From contig DATHUR010000127.1 of assembly GCA_035462025.1 (NCBI GenBank), positions 1 to 64,000 on the forward strand: 64,000 bases of DNA, in the 5' to 3' direction. The position numbers and the translations under genes are program-made. Source of the stretch: Egicoccus sp035462025 (GTDB lineage: Bacteria > Actinomycetota > Nitriliruptoria > Nitriliruptorales > Nitriliruptoraceae). Below are positions 15,332 to 23,210 of this stretch, one piece after another. Numbering within the stretch: the stretch's first letter is position 1; each line of letters opens with the position of its first letter. The notes beneath the pieces are model-generated. The model worked only from the letters and a program-made list of their open reading frames with translations, had not been told where the DNA came from and made no database searches.

Positions 15332-16519
15332 GTGAACGAGGTCGTCGTTGTCGGATACGCGCGCACGCCGGCAGGCAAGTTCGGAGGCGGACTCGCCTCC
15401 CTGACCGCCATGCAACTCGGTGGGCGAGCCATCGCCGCGGCGCTGGCCAAGGGCGGGGTCGGTCCCGACCAGGTCGGCTACACGGTAATGGGACATGTCC
15501 TGCAGGCCGGCCAGGGCCAGATCACGGCCCGCCAGGCCGCCGTCGAGGGCGGCATCTCGATGAACATCGCCGCCGAGACCATCAACAAGGTCTGCCTGTC
15601 CGGCATGACCGCGATCTCGCGCGCCCGTGACCTGATCCGTGTCGGCGACTTCGACCTCGTCGTCGCCGGCGGCATGGAGTCGATGTCGAACGCGCCCTAC
15701 GTGCTCGACAAGGCCCGCTTCGGGCTGCGCATGGGCGACGCGACCCTGACCGACGTGATGATGCACGACGGCCTGACCTGCGCCTTCGACAGTTGCGCCA
15801 TGGGTCTGGCCACCGACAACTACCAGTCCGAGAAGGGCCTCGACATCACCCGCGAACAGCAGGACGCGTGGTCCGCCCGCTCGCACGAGCGCGCCGCCCG
15901 GGCATGGAAGGACGGCCTGTTCGACGACGAGGTCGTCCCCGTCGAGGTCCCGCAGCGCAAGGGCGACCCGCTGACCGTCGCCCAGGACGAGGGCATCCGC
16001 GAGGGCACGACCACCGAGTCGCTTGCCGGCCTGCGCGCCGCCTTCACCAAGGACGGTTCGATCACGGCCGGCAACGCGTCGCAGATCTCCGACGGTGCCG
16101 CCGCGCTGGTCCTCGCCAGCCGCGCGAAGGCCGAGGAACTGGGCCTGCCCGTGCTCGCCACCGTGCGCTCGTGGGGCACGGTGGCCGGGCCCGACCCCTC
16201 GCTGCACCACCAGCCCTCGGCGGCCATCCGCGACGCGGCGCGCCGCATCGACGCCGATCCGGCCGGCTTCGACCTCTACGAGATCAACGAGGCGTTCGCC
16301 AGCGTCGCGATCGCCTCGACCCGCGACCTCGACCTCGACGAGGACAAGGTCAACGTCAACGGCGGCGGTATCGCGCTCGGCCACCCGATCGGTGCGTCCG
16401 GCGCCCGGATCGTCGTGTCGCTGATCGCCGCGCTGCGCCAGCGCGGCGGCGGCACCGGGGCGGCCGCGCTGTGCGGCGGCGGGGGCCAGGGCGACGCGCT
16501 GCTGGTGTCGGTCGAGTAG
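15332..16519 (+). CDS. acetyl-CoA C-acetyltransferase (thiolase)
   Basis: Thiolase of 395 aa, the standard length. It joins or splits acetyl-CoA/acetoacetyl-CoA or cleaves 3-ketoacyl-CoA. Seen: the acyl-enzyme Cys88 in NKVCLSGM, EINEAFA, the catalytic His in GHPIGASGAR, and the second Cys in CGGGGQGDA near the C terminus. SNAPYVL around 135 is typical of biosynthetic-type acetyl-CoA acetyltransferases. The GTG at 15332 has a strong GGGAGG site. It is followed after 5 bp by pxpA, so thiolase and 5-oxoprolinase genes probably form one transcript, though I see no metabolic reason for the pairing. Confidence 0.93.
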   Translation: MNEVVVVGYARTPAGKFGGGLASLTAMQLGGRAIAAALAKGGVGPDQVGYTVMGHVLQAGQGQITARQAAVEGGISMNIAAETINKVCLSGMTAISRARDLIRVGDFDLVVAGGMESMSNAPYVLDKARFGLRMGDATLTDVMMHDGLTCAFDSCAMGLATDNYQSEKGLDITREQQDAWSARSHERAARAWKDGLFDDEVVPVEVPQRKGDPLTVAQDEGIREGTTTESLAGLRAAFTKDGSITAGNASQISDGAAALVLASRAKAEELGLPVLATVRSWGTVAGPDPSLHHQPSAAIRDAARRIDADPAGFDLYEINEAFASVAIASTRDLDLDEDKVNVNGGGIALGHPIGASGARIVVSLIAALRQRGGGTGAAALCGGGGQGDALLVSVE

Positions 16520-16524
16520 GCGTC

Positions 16525-17286
16525 GTGACCGGGCGGGTCGACCTCAACTCCGACCTCGGCGAGTCCTACGGCGCCTGGGTGTTGGGCGACGACGTCGCCG
16601 TCCTCGCGTCGGTGACCAGCGCCAACGTGGCGTGCGGCTTCCACGCCGGTGACCCGTCCGTGCTCCGCGTCACCACCACCCATGCCGTCGCCGCAGGCGT
16701 GGTCGTGGGTGCCCAGGTCGGCTATCCGGACCTCGCCGGCTTCGGCCGCCGGTTCATCGACATGGACCCTCGCGAACTCGCCGACGCCGTGCTCTACCAG
16801 ATCGGTGCGCTCGAGGCGTTCGCCCGGATCGCTGGCGCCCGGGTCGCCTACGTCAAGCCGCACGGTGCGCTCTACAACGCCGTGGTCGCCCACGAGGCCC
16901 AGGCCGAGGCCGTCGTACGGGCCGTGCGCGAGTACGACGCCGACCTGCCCGTGCTCGGCCTACCCGGATCGGCCCTGCTGCGCCACGCCGAGGTCGCCGG
17001 CCTGCGTCCGGTGGCCGAGGCATTCGCCGACCGCGCCTACACGCCATCCGGCGGTCTGGTGCCACGCACCGAGCCCGGCGCCGTGGTCCACGACGAGGAC
17101 GAGGTCGTGCGGCGTGCCGTCATGATGGCCACCGAGGGCCGCGTCCTCGCCGTCGACGGCTCGGTCGTGGCCGTCGCGGCCGAGTCGATCTGTGTCCACG
17201 GCGACACCCCAGGTTCGGTCCGCCTGGCTGAAGCCGTCCGCCGCGGCCTCGAGGCCGCCGGCATCGTCGTCGAGCCGTTCGCGTGA
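16525..17286 (+). CDS. pxpA: 5-oxoprolinase subunit A (LamB/YcsF family)
   Basis: Protein of 253 aa of the LamB/YcsF family. Together with PxpB and PxpC it hydrolyses 5-oxo-L-proline (pyroglutamate) to glutamate at the cost of ATP, removing a damage product of glutamine and glutamate. Seen: the N-terminal DLNSDLGESYG, VTSANVACGFHAGDP (about 30-44), and VKPHGALYN (about 111-119), all highly conserved in the family. The GTG start overlaps nothing but lies 5 bp after the thiolase stop. The stop overlaps the pxpB GTG by 4 nt. Confidence 0.93.
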   Translation: MTGRVDLNSDLGESYGAWVLGDDVAVLASVTSANVACGFHAGDPSVLRVTTTHAVAAGVVVGAQVGYPDLAGFGRRFIDMDPRELADAVLYQIGALEAFARIAGARVAYVKPHGALYNAVVAHEAQAEAVVRAVREYDADLPVLGLPGSALLRHAEVAGLRPVAEAFADRAYTPSGGLVPRTEPGAVVHDEDEVVRRAVMMATEGRVLAVDGSVVAVAAESICVHGDTPGSVRLAEAVRRGLEAAGIVVEPFA

Positions 17287-17894
17287 GATTCCTGCCGTTC
17301 GGTGACGCCGGCGTGCTCGTCGAGGTCGCCGACCTCGACACGGTGCTCGGCCTGCATGCCGCGGTGGAGGCCGCGCGGCTCGAGGGCGTGGTCGACCTCG
17401 TCGCTGCGGCCCGCACGCTGCTGGTGCGCATTGATCCCGAGTCGACCTCGACGGCGGCCGTGACCGAGGCGCTGCGGTCGCTGCGACCGGTACCGGCCGC
17501 GGACGTCGAGACCCGGACGGTCGAGGTGGCCGTCCGCTACGACGGCGACGACCTCGAGGCGGTCGGCGAGGCCACCGGTCTCGGCGCTCGCGGGGTCGTC
17601 GAAGCGCACACCGCCCAGACCTGGACCGTCGCGTTCGCCGGTTTCGCACCCGGTTTCGGCTATCTCGTCGGCGAGGACGACCGGTTGCAGGTGCCCCGGA
17701 GGACGGACCCGCGGACCCGCGTCCCGGCCGGCGCGGTTGGCCTGGCCGACCGGTTCTCGGGGGTCTATCCGCGTCCGTCACCGGGCGGATGGCAGTTGAT
17801 CGGGCGCACCGACGTACCGGTGTGGGACCACGAACGCGACCCGCCCGCCCTGTTCCGGCCGGGCGTGCGCGTCAGGTTCGTGGAGGCGCCGTGA
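17283..17894 (+). CDS. pxpB: 5-oxoprolinase subunit B (KipI family)
   Basis: Protein of 203 aa. The KipI-type signature is visible: N-terminal FLPFGDAGVLVEV, the middle EVAVRYDGDDLEAV, and the conserved FAGFAPGFGYLVGED followed by VPRR and PAGAVGLADRFSGVYP. It forms the catalytic 5-oxoprolinase complex with PxpA and PxpC; the B. subtilis homologue KipI was first described as an inhibitor of the sporulation kinase KinA, but the oxoprolinase role is the widespread one. GTG start, overlapping pxpA and pxpC by 4 nt on each side. Confidence 0.93.
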   Translation: MRFLPFGDAGVLVEVADLDTVLGLHAAVEAARLEGVVDLVAAARTLLVRIDPESTSTAAVTEALRSLRPVPAADVETRTVEVAVRYDGDDLEAVGEATGLGARGVVEAHTAQTWTVAFAGFAPGFGYLVGEDDRLQVPRRTDPRTRVPAGAVGLADRFSGVYPRPSPGGWQLIGRTDVPVWDHERDPPALFRPGVRVRFVEAP

Positions 17895-18763
17895 GTCGCC
17901 GGCTCGAGGTGCTCGCGACCGGACCGCTGACCACCGTGCAGGACCTCGGGCGGTTCGGGCACAACGCCTGGGGCGTGACCACCTCCGGTGCGGCCGACCG
18001 CGGGGCGTTGCGGTTGGCCAACCGCCTGGTCGGCAACCCGGAGGGTGCCGCCGTGCTCGAGGTGACCCTGGGTGGCCTGCGTGTGCGGGCACACGGCGAC
18101 CTCGAGGTCGCGACCACGGGGGCGCGGTGTCCCGTCCGGGTCGACGGCATCGAGGCCGGGCACAACGCGCCGGTGCGTCTGCCTGACGGCACGGTGCTCG
18201 ACCTGGGGACGCCCGCCGCGGGTCTGCGCACCTACCTCGCGGTCCGCGGCGGCTTCGACGTGTCGCCCGTGCTGGGGTCGCGCGCGACGGACCTGCTCGC
18301 CGGTCTCGGCCCGGCGGTGCCGCGGGCCGGCGACGTCCTGCCCGTCGGGACGGCCGTCGGCGGCCGTGGCGCCGTCGACCTCGCCCCGCGACCCGATCCG
18401 AGCGCCGGCGAGGTCGTGCTCCGGGTCCGGCTCGGTCCCCGCCACGACTGGTTCACGCGACCGTCACGGACCCGGCTGGTGGCCACGTCCTGGACCGTCA
18501 CGAGCGAGAGCAACCGTGTCGGGGTGCGTCTCGACGGCCCGGCACTCGAGCGGGAACGCCAAGGTGAACTGCCGACCGAGGGGATGGCGCCCGGTGCCCT
18601 GCAGGTCCCCCCGACCGGACGTCCGGTGCTGTTCCTCGCCGACCACCCGGTCACGGGCGGCTACCCGGTCATCGCCGTCGTCCTGCGTGACGACCTCGAC
18701 CTCGCCGGCCAACTGCGCCCCGGCCAGCCGGTGCGCTTCCGCGACGTCGCCTCACCCGCATAG
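17891..18763 (+). CDS. pxpC: 5-oxoprolinase subunit C (KipA family, biotin-dependent carboxylase-like)
   Basis: Protein of 290 aa. Family features: the opening TGPLTTVQDLGRFGHNAWGV, GAADRGALRLANRLVGNPEGA, RTYLAVRGGFDV in the middle and the late VTSESNRVGVRLDGPALER plus PTEGMAPGALQVPP. These form the beta-sandwich of the KipA/urea-amidolyase-like fold. It is the third subunit of 5-oxoprolinase. GTG start overlaps the pxpB stop. After its stop the 224-bp gap to the next convergent gene holds a strong inverted repeat. Confidence 0.93.
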   Translation: MSRRLEVLATGPLTTVQDLGRFGHNAWGVTTSGAADRGALRLANRLVGNPEGAAVLEVTLGGLRVRAHGDLEVATTGARCPVRVDGIEAGHNAPVRLPDGTVLDLGTPAAGLRTYLAVRGGFDVSPVLGSRATDLLAGLGPAVPRAGDVLPVGTAVGGRGAVDLAPRPDPSAGEVVLRVRLGPRHDWFTRPSRTRLVATSWTVTSESNRVGVRLDGPALERERQGELPTEGMAPGALQVPPTGRPVLFLADHPVTGGYPVIAVVLRDDLDLAGQLRPGQPVRFRDVASPA

Positions 18764-18885
18764 CGGCAGCGCATCGCGGCGGTTGTCCCTTGCCCGGTGA
18801 CGTCAGCTTGCAGCGGTGACGCGCTGCCGACCCGCCGCGCCTCTCGATCGTCACCGTTGCCTTCTGGCGGCACCGTGTCATGTCG

Positions 18886-18924
18886 GATCGAGGTGGTGAC
18901 CCCAGATGGAGGTGAACCTCGATC
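18886..18924. terminator. inverted repeat between convergent pxpC and the ClpN-GNAT gene
   Basis: GATCGAGGT (18886-18894) and ACCTCGATC (18916-18924) are a perfect 9-bp inverted repeat with a 21-nt loop. It is the only strong structure in the 224-bp gap 18764-18987 and lies between two converging genes, so a bidirectional terminator is likely. Confidence 0.5.
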
Positions 18925-18987
18925 TCGCGTTACGTCCGCGTTCTCTCGTCACATCGCCGGGATCGACACTGGGCGGAAACACCCGCA

Positions 18988-19983
18988 TCAGGCGGGATCC
19001 TCGAGGTGCTTGATCATGACCAGGCAGGGGTTGCCCGGCCAGATCGTGTCGGCGGGATACTCCTCGAGCCCCTGGTAGCCCAGCGCTTCGTAGAACGCAC
19101 GGGTGGCGGCGTACTCGGTCGAGGGGTGGCTCGCGCCGAGCGTCTTGACCTGCACATACGTCGTGCCCGCTCGCGCAAGGTCGCGCTCGGCGGCCTCGAC
19201 GAGCGCGCGGCCGATGCCCCGGCGGTGCAGCCGGCGCTCCGCCGCAAGTACGTAGAGCTCGGCGACCCGGTCGGAGTGGTGTTGCAGTACCAGCACCCCG
19301 ACGGGCGCACCGTCGAGGAGCGCGGTGTAGGTCGGTAGCTGGGCCGAACGGGACACGTACTCGTCGATCGCTTCGTCGATCCCAAACCATTCGGGCAGGT
19401 TCCGAAGCAGCGCACCGACCACATCCGGACGAGGGACATCGCTCTCGATGCGTAGGGGCGGAGCTCGCCGCGACAAGGACGCTTCAGTTTCGGTAGAGGC
19501 ACCCAGCCGGGCGTCCGCCGGGGTGGCGGTCGCGACTTGGTCGACGCACGCAGAGCGATCGGCCGTTGCTCGCAGCCGTTGGCGGAGCAGGATGAGGTCG
19601 ACGCCGACGCCCTCGAGTAGGGCGACGCCCACCCCTTCGGCCTGCGCGAGGATGCCGAGTAGCAGGTGTTGGGGACGGACGTTCCCGGAGCCGGCCAGCT
19701 GCGACTCGTCAGCCGCGATCTCCATCGACCGCTTCGCTCGCGGTGTGAACGGGATGTATCCCCGGGGCGGTCTGCGGCCCTCGCCGACCACCTCCAGCAC
19801 ACGCTGCCGTACGGTCGCCGGGTCAACCTGCATCTCGAACAGCACGCGTGCCGCGACGTTGTTCTCCTCGAGCAGTCCGAGCAGCAGGTGTTCGGTCCCG
19901 ATGTAGTCGTGACGAAGCTGCCGAGCCTGCTCCTGGGCAAGCACGACCGTGCGGCGAGCGGCATCAGTGAAGCGCTCGAACAC
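18988..19983 (-). CDS. Clp N-terminal (R-domain) protein fused to a GNAT acetyltransferase
   Basis: Protein of 331 aa, unusual architecture. Residues 1 to about 142 are two ClpA/ClpC N-repeats (FERFTDAARRTVVLAQEQAR, YIGTEHLLLGLLEENNVAAR, then FTPRAKRSMEIAADE and QHLLLGILAQAEGVGV), the adaptor- and substrate-docking part of ClpC. No AAA+ ATPase module follows. After a linker a GNAT domain begins (about 200-331) with the acetyl-CoA loop RRLHRRGIGRALVEAA and a C-terminal ATRAFYEALGYQG. The GTG at 19983 is chosen because the Clp domain starts there and AGGGGGTGG precedes it. Codons are less GC-biased than in neighbours (ACT, GAT, CTT, CGT appear often), which suggests transfer. Possible roles: acetylation linked to ClpC, or protection of ClpC by binding toxins; both are inference. 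Confidence 0.82.
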   Translation of the reverse strand: MFERFTDAARRTVVLAQEQARQLRHDYIGTEHLLLGLLEENNVAARVLFEMQVDPATVRQRVLEVVGEGRRPPRGYIPFTPRAKRSMEIAADESQLAGSGNVRPQHLLLGILAQAEGVGVALLEGVGVDLILLRQRLRATADRSACVDQVATATPADARLGASTETEASLSRRAPPLRIESDVPRPDVVGALLRNLPEWFGIDEAIDEYVSRSAQLPTYTALLDGAPVGVLVLQHHSDRVAELYVLAAERRLHRRGIGRALVEAAERDLARAGTTYVQVKTLGASHPSTEYAATRAFYEALGYQGLEEYPADTIWPGNPCLVMIKHLEDPA

Positions 19984-20036
19984 GAGCCACCCCCTGTCGC
20001 AGGGACAGTAGAACACGCCGGCTCCAGTGCCGCCGG

Positions 20037-20234
20037 CTACCCAGCGATGGTGATGTCGAGAACCGCCGTCGTTTCGTTGGCGCCATGGCTCGCTGCGAAT
20101 CGCACCTGCGGCTCTCCGTCACGGCGCAGAGCCGACTGCAGGGCATCGACGAGCCTCTCTGCCGTGGCGCGGCTGATCTGCAGGTCCACGTTGGGTAGCG
20201 ACGCTCCGCTGCCGGAGGCCGTCATGGTGAACAT
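20037..20234 (-). CDS. small protein of unknown function upstream of the ClpN-GNAT gene
   Basis: Protein of 65 aa starting at the ATG at 20234 with a good GAAGGAG site 6 bp away. The sequence PNVDLQISRATAERLVDALQSALRRDGEPQVRF suggests a strand-helix-strand unit, ending in a Val/Leu/Ile strand. It lies 53 bp before the ClpN-GNAT fusion on the same strand and is probably co-transcribed. I do not recognise the family. Like its neighbour it uses a more relaxed codon set than the rest of the window. Confidence 0.6.
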   Translation of the reverse strand: MFTMTASGSGASLPNVDLQISRATAERLVDALQSALRRDGEPQVRFAASHGANETTAVLDITIAG

Positions 20235-20463
20235 CCCTGCTCCTTCGGGTGCAGCAACCACCAGCGGCTCCCCAGTGTCACCAGGACGACCACGCCGGTC
20301 ACGACGAGCCATGCGAGGGGCGTGGCATCCATGTCGCGGTTCCCGAGGACCGAGCATCAGCCCCACCCCCGTCCTCCGAGGCGAACCGATGCTCACCGGG
20401 GCGCAAGCGAACTGTAGGTCGTCCGCGGTGCTCGGACGGGGGCGGTCCCCGAACCCGGGGGGG

Positions 20464-20492
20464 TTGCAGAAACCGAGTGCTCGCTCTTTACT
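20464..20492 (+). promoter_or_regulatory. promoter of the TetR/sterol-desaturase operon
   Basis: TTGCAG (20464-20469), a 17-bp spacer and TTTACT (20487-20492) give a fair sigma-70-like promoter 38 bp before the TetR start. It is the best -35/-10 pair I find in the window. The remaining gap 20235-20463 shows nothing else. Confidence 0.5.
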
Positions 20493-20529
20493 GTGGGCCG
20501 GGAGATGCTGGGAGAGACGAGGAGCGAGG

Positions 20530-21204
20530 GTGGCTGCTGCCCGCACGCAACCGCACCGCCGTGCTGCCCGCACGCAGCAACAGCGCCGCGAGGCGACGCG
20601 CGCGAAGCTGCTCGAGGCCACGTCGGCCAGCCTGATCGAGCACGGCTACGCCGGCACGACGGTCGGCCGGATCTGTGAGCTCGCCGGCGTGTCGTCGGGC
20701 GGTCTGTTCGCCCACTTCGACTCCAAGGCCGAACTGGTGGCGGCCGCGGCGGCCGAGATCCTGCGTCGTTCGCGCGAGGACGCCGTCGCGGACTTCCTCG
20801 CGCCCTCGGCAACGAGCGAGCAAAGCGAGCGAGACGACTCTCGATCGACCGAGCACACCGATCCGATCGGTGACGCCGTGGCCGTCGCGTGGAAGCTGTA
20901 CCGCCGCCACGACCTGCGGGCGGCGCTCGAGCTGTTCGTGGTCGGGCGGACCGACCGCGAACTCGCCGGGCACCTCGACGCGGTCGACGTCCCCCACCGC
21001 GAGCAGTTGGCGGTCCTGATTCGCCAGATGCTGCCGGGGGTCGCCGACCACCCCGACTTCGACGACACGGTCGAGCTGGTGCTGGCGACGATGTTCGGGC
21101 TCTCGCTCGACGTCGGCACCGTCCGCTCGGCGGAACTGCGCGACCGCGAGGTCGCCCTGCTCACCGAACTGGTCCGCGCACGCCTGGGAGAGGCAACCTC
21201 ATGA
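20530..21204 (+). CDS. TetR-family transcriptional regulator
   Basis: Protein of 224 aa. The N-terminal TetR helix-turn-helix (about 22-70) is plain: REATRAKLLEATSASLIEHG, AGTTVGRICELAGVSSGGLF, AHFDSKAELV. The ligand domain follows, with REQLAVLIRQMLP and a late helix DTVELVLATMFGLSLD. Residues about 94-108 (TSEQSERDDSRSTEH) are encoded by a GAGCGAGCAAAGCGAGCGAGACGA-type repeat element inserted in frame, in a loop between helices. GTG start at 20530 behind GAGGAG. Its stop overlaps the start of the sterol-desaturase-like gene, which it probably controls. Confidence 0.9.
   Translation: MAAARTQPHRRAARTQQQRREATRAKLLEATSASLIEHGYAGTTVGRICELAGVSSGGLFAHFDSKAELVAAAAAEILRRSREDAVADFLAPSATSEQSERDDSRSTEHTDPIGDAVAVAWKLYRRHDLRAALELFVVGRTDRELAGHLDAVDVPHREQLAVLIRQMLPGVADHPDFDDTVELVLATMFGLSLDVGTVRSAELRDREVALLTELVRARLGEATS
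20809..20837 (+). repeat. GAGCGAAGCGA-type element inside the TetR coding sequence
   Basis: GCAACGAGCGAGCAAAGCGAGCGAGACGA resembles the loop of the intergenic hairpin at 46441-46487 (CAACGAGGAGCGAAGCGACGAG) and of that at 12858-12881. Here it is inside a gene and adds an in-frame polar segment. Confidence 0.5.
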
Positions 21205-22112
21205 TGGAGTTGATGCGAGGGTCGTTGGCCGACGTGGCCGAACTCGACCTGATCACGCCGGCGATCCCGGTGTTCATCGTGCTGATGATGCTCGAGATCT
21301 ACGTGCTGCACCGCGAGAAGCAGCTCGACGACCTCGAGGACGCGGTCGAGCAGGGCCGCCTGGTCGCGGGCTACGAGCTCAAGGACACGATGGCGAGCCT
21401 GACCATGGGCATCGGCAGCCTGATCGTGCCGGTGGTCATCACCTCGCTGCTCGGGCTCGGCGGCTACGTGCTGGTGTGGAACCTCACGCCGCTCGATCTC
21501 GGCTCGGGCTGGCTCGCCTGGACCGTGGCGCTGGTCGGCAAGGACCTCGGCTACTACTTCTTCCACCGCGCCTCGCACGAGAACCGGTTTTTGTGGGCGG
21601 CCCACGTCGTGCACCACTCGAGTCAGAAGTACAACCTGTCGACGGCGCTGCGCCAGAGCTGGACACCGCTGACAAGCTGGATCTTCTATGTCCCGCTGGT
21701 GCTGCTGGGCGTCAATCCGGCGATCCTGATCATGAGCGGCGCGATCAACCTGCTCTACCAGTTCTGGATCCACACCGAGGCGATCGACAAGATGTGGGCG
21801 CCGTTCGAGTACGTGTTCAACACGCCGAGCCACCACCGCGTCCACCACGGCGCCAACCCGCAGTACATCGACAAGAACTACGCGGGCATCCTGATCCTGT
21901 GGGACCGCTGGTTCGGCACGTTCGAGCCCGAGGTCGAACCGGTCCGCTACGGACTGACCAAGAACATCGAGACCTACAACCCGCTGGCCATCGCAACCCA
22001 CGAGTACGCCGCCATCTGGCGCGACGCGAAGGCCGATGCCAGTTGGCGCCACCGCCTCGGGCGCCTCTGGCACGGCCCCGGCTGGCAGCCCGAGGCACTG
22101 GAACGGGTCTGA
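21201..22112 (+). CDS. sterol desaturase / fatty acid hydroxylase family membrane protein
   Basis: Protein of 303 aa with about four to five membrane helices and the di-iron histidine clusters of the family: HRASH (about 118-122), HVVHHSS (about 131-137) and HHRVHHGAN (about 212-220). Members insert oxygen or double bonds into lipids, sterols or carotenoids. The substrate is unknown; actinobacterial homologues are mostly uncharacterised. The ATG at 21201 overlaps the TetR stop; a second ATG follows directly. Joint transcription with the TetR gene suggests that a lipophilic effector regulates it. Confidence 0.9.
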   Translation: MMELMRGSLADVAELDLITPAIPVFIVLMMLEIYVLHREKQLDDLEDAVEQGRLVAGYELKDTMASLTMGIGSLIVPVVITSLLGLGGYVLVWNLTPLDLGSGWLAWTVALVGKDLGYYFFHRASHENRFLWAAHVVHHSSQKYNLSTALRQSWTPLTSWIFYVPLVLLGVNPAILIMSGAINLLYQFWIHTEAIDKMWAPFEYVFNTPSHHRVHHGANPQYIDKNYAGILILWDRWFGTFEPEVEPVRYGLTKNIETYNPLAIATHEYAAIWRDAKADASWRHRLGRLWHGPGWQPEALERV

Positions 22113-22126
22113 GCAGCAACGGCCAC

Positions 22127-22132
22127 TAGCCT
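22127..22132 (+). promoter_or_regulatory. -10 candidate TAGCCT before meaB
   Basis: CACTAGCCTCGCC lies 34 bp upstream of the TTG start of meaB and fits TAnnnT; no -35 is clear. Confidence 0.4.
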
Positions 22133-22165
22133 CGCCGCCTCACGGCGAACGAGGCGGACACCAAG

Positions 22166-23152
22166 TTGGCGCAGACGGTCGAGGAACTGCTCGCGGGGCT
22201 CGAACGTGGCGAGCGCCGGGCACTGGCGCGGCTGCTCACGCTGGTCGAGGACGGCAGCCCCGAACGACTGCGCGAGGTCATCGGGGCCATCTACCCCCGT
22301 ACTGGCAAGGCGCGCGTCATCGGCATCACCGGCTCGCCCGGCGTCGGCAAGTCCACGCTGACCAACGCGATCGCCGCGGCCCTGCGCAGCGTCGACCGGA
22401 CGGTCGCGATCCTCGCGGTCGACCCGTCGTCGCCGTTCTCGGGCGGTGCACTGCTCGGTGACCGGGTGCGCATGCAGTCGCACCACGCCGACCCGGGCGT
22501 GTTCATCCGCTCGATGGCGTCGCGCGGCCACCTCGGCGGCCTGTCGTTCGCCACCCCGCAGGCCGTGCTGGTCCTCGACGCGGCCGGGTTCGACGACGTG
22601 ATCGTCGAGACGGTCGGGGTCGGCCAGTCCGAGGTCGAGATCGCCGCGACCGCCGACACCACGGTCGTCGCCCTCGCACCGGGCATGGGCGACGGCATCC
22701 AGGCCGCCAAGGCCGGCATCCTCGAGGTCGCCGACGTGTTCGTGATCAACAAGGCCGACGCCTCGGGTGCCGGCAAGCTCGAGTCGGAACTGCGCGGCAT
22801 GCTCGAGATGGGCCACGCGCTCGAGGACCCGGACGGTCCGGCGGGCTGGTGGCCGCCGATCCTGCGCACGGTGGCCGTCCGCGAGGAGGGCATCGACGAG
22901 GTGGTCGAGGCGTTCGGCACCCACGCCGACTGGCTGGCCGAGACCGGGCGCGGGGAGCAGCGTCGCCGCGACCGGGCCCTGCACCTGATCCGCGAGATCG
23001 CCCTGGAACAGGTGCGGCTGCGCTTCGCCCGGCTCGACCACGGCGACGACCCGGCGCTCGACAAGCTCGCGCGGCAGGTCGCCGCACGCGACCTCGATCC
23101 CTACGCGGCGGCCGACGAACTGCTCGACGCACTCGAAGGAGGCGAAGCATGA
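22166..23152 (+). CDS. meaB: methylmalonyl-CoA mutase-associated GTPase MeaB
   Basis: G3E-family P-loop GTPase of 328 aa. MeaB (ArgK-like) gates cofactor loading and protects adenosylcobalamin-dependent methylmalonyl-CoA mutase. Seen: Walker A GITGSPGVGKSTL (about 52-64), LAVDPSSPFSGGALLGDRVRM, DVIVETVGVGQSEVEIA (switch/Walker B region) and the base motif NKAD. The C-terminal helices carry dimerisation. The start is a TTG at 22166 with GAGGCGG upstream. The mutase large subunit lies 6 kb downstream and the epimerase 7 kb upstream. Its stop codon begins the diverged copy of the 59-bp repeat. Confidence 0.93.
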   Translation: MAQTVEELLAGLERGERRALARLLTLVEDGSPERLREVIGAIYPRTGKARVIGITGSPGVGKSTLTNAIAAALRSVDRTVAILAVDPSSPFSGGALLGDRVRMQSHHADPGVFIRSMASRGHLGGLSFATPQAVLVLDAAGFDDVIVETVGVGQSEVEIAATADTTVVALAPGMGDGIQAAKAGILEVADVFVINKADASGAGKLESELRGMLEMGHALEDPDGPAGWWPPILRTVAVREEGIDEVVEAFGTHADWLAETGRGEQRRRDRALHLIREIALEQVRLRFARLDHGDDPALDKLARQVAARDLDPYAAADELLDALEGGEA

Positions 23153-23209
23153 GCGGCGGCGGAGGCGCTGTGATTGGGTTGTGCGCCGTAGCCGGTCTCG
23201 GAGATCGAA
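23151..23209 (+). repeat. diverged single copy of the 59-bp stop-to-start repeat
   Basis: Starts within the TGA of meaB as TGAGCGGCGGCGG and ends GCCGGTCTCGGAGATCGAA just before the next ATG. The two ends match the tandem units at 10056-10173, while the middle differs yet keeps an inverted repeat (GGCGC ... GCGCC). Length is the same to within a few bases. Confidence 0.7.
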
Positions 23210-23210
23210 C

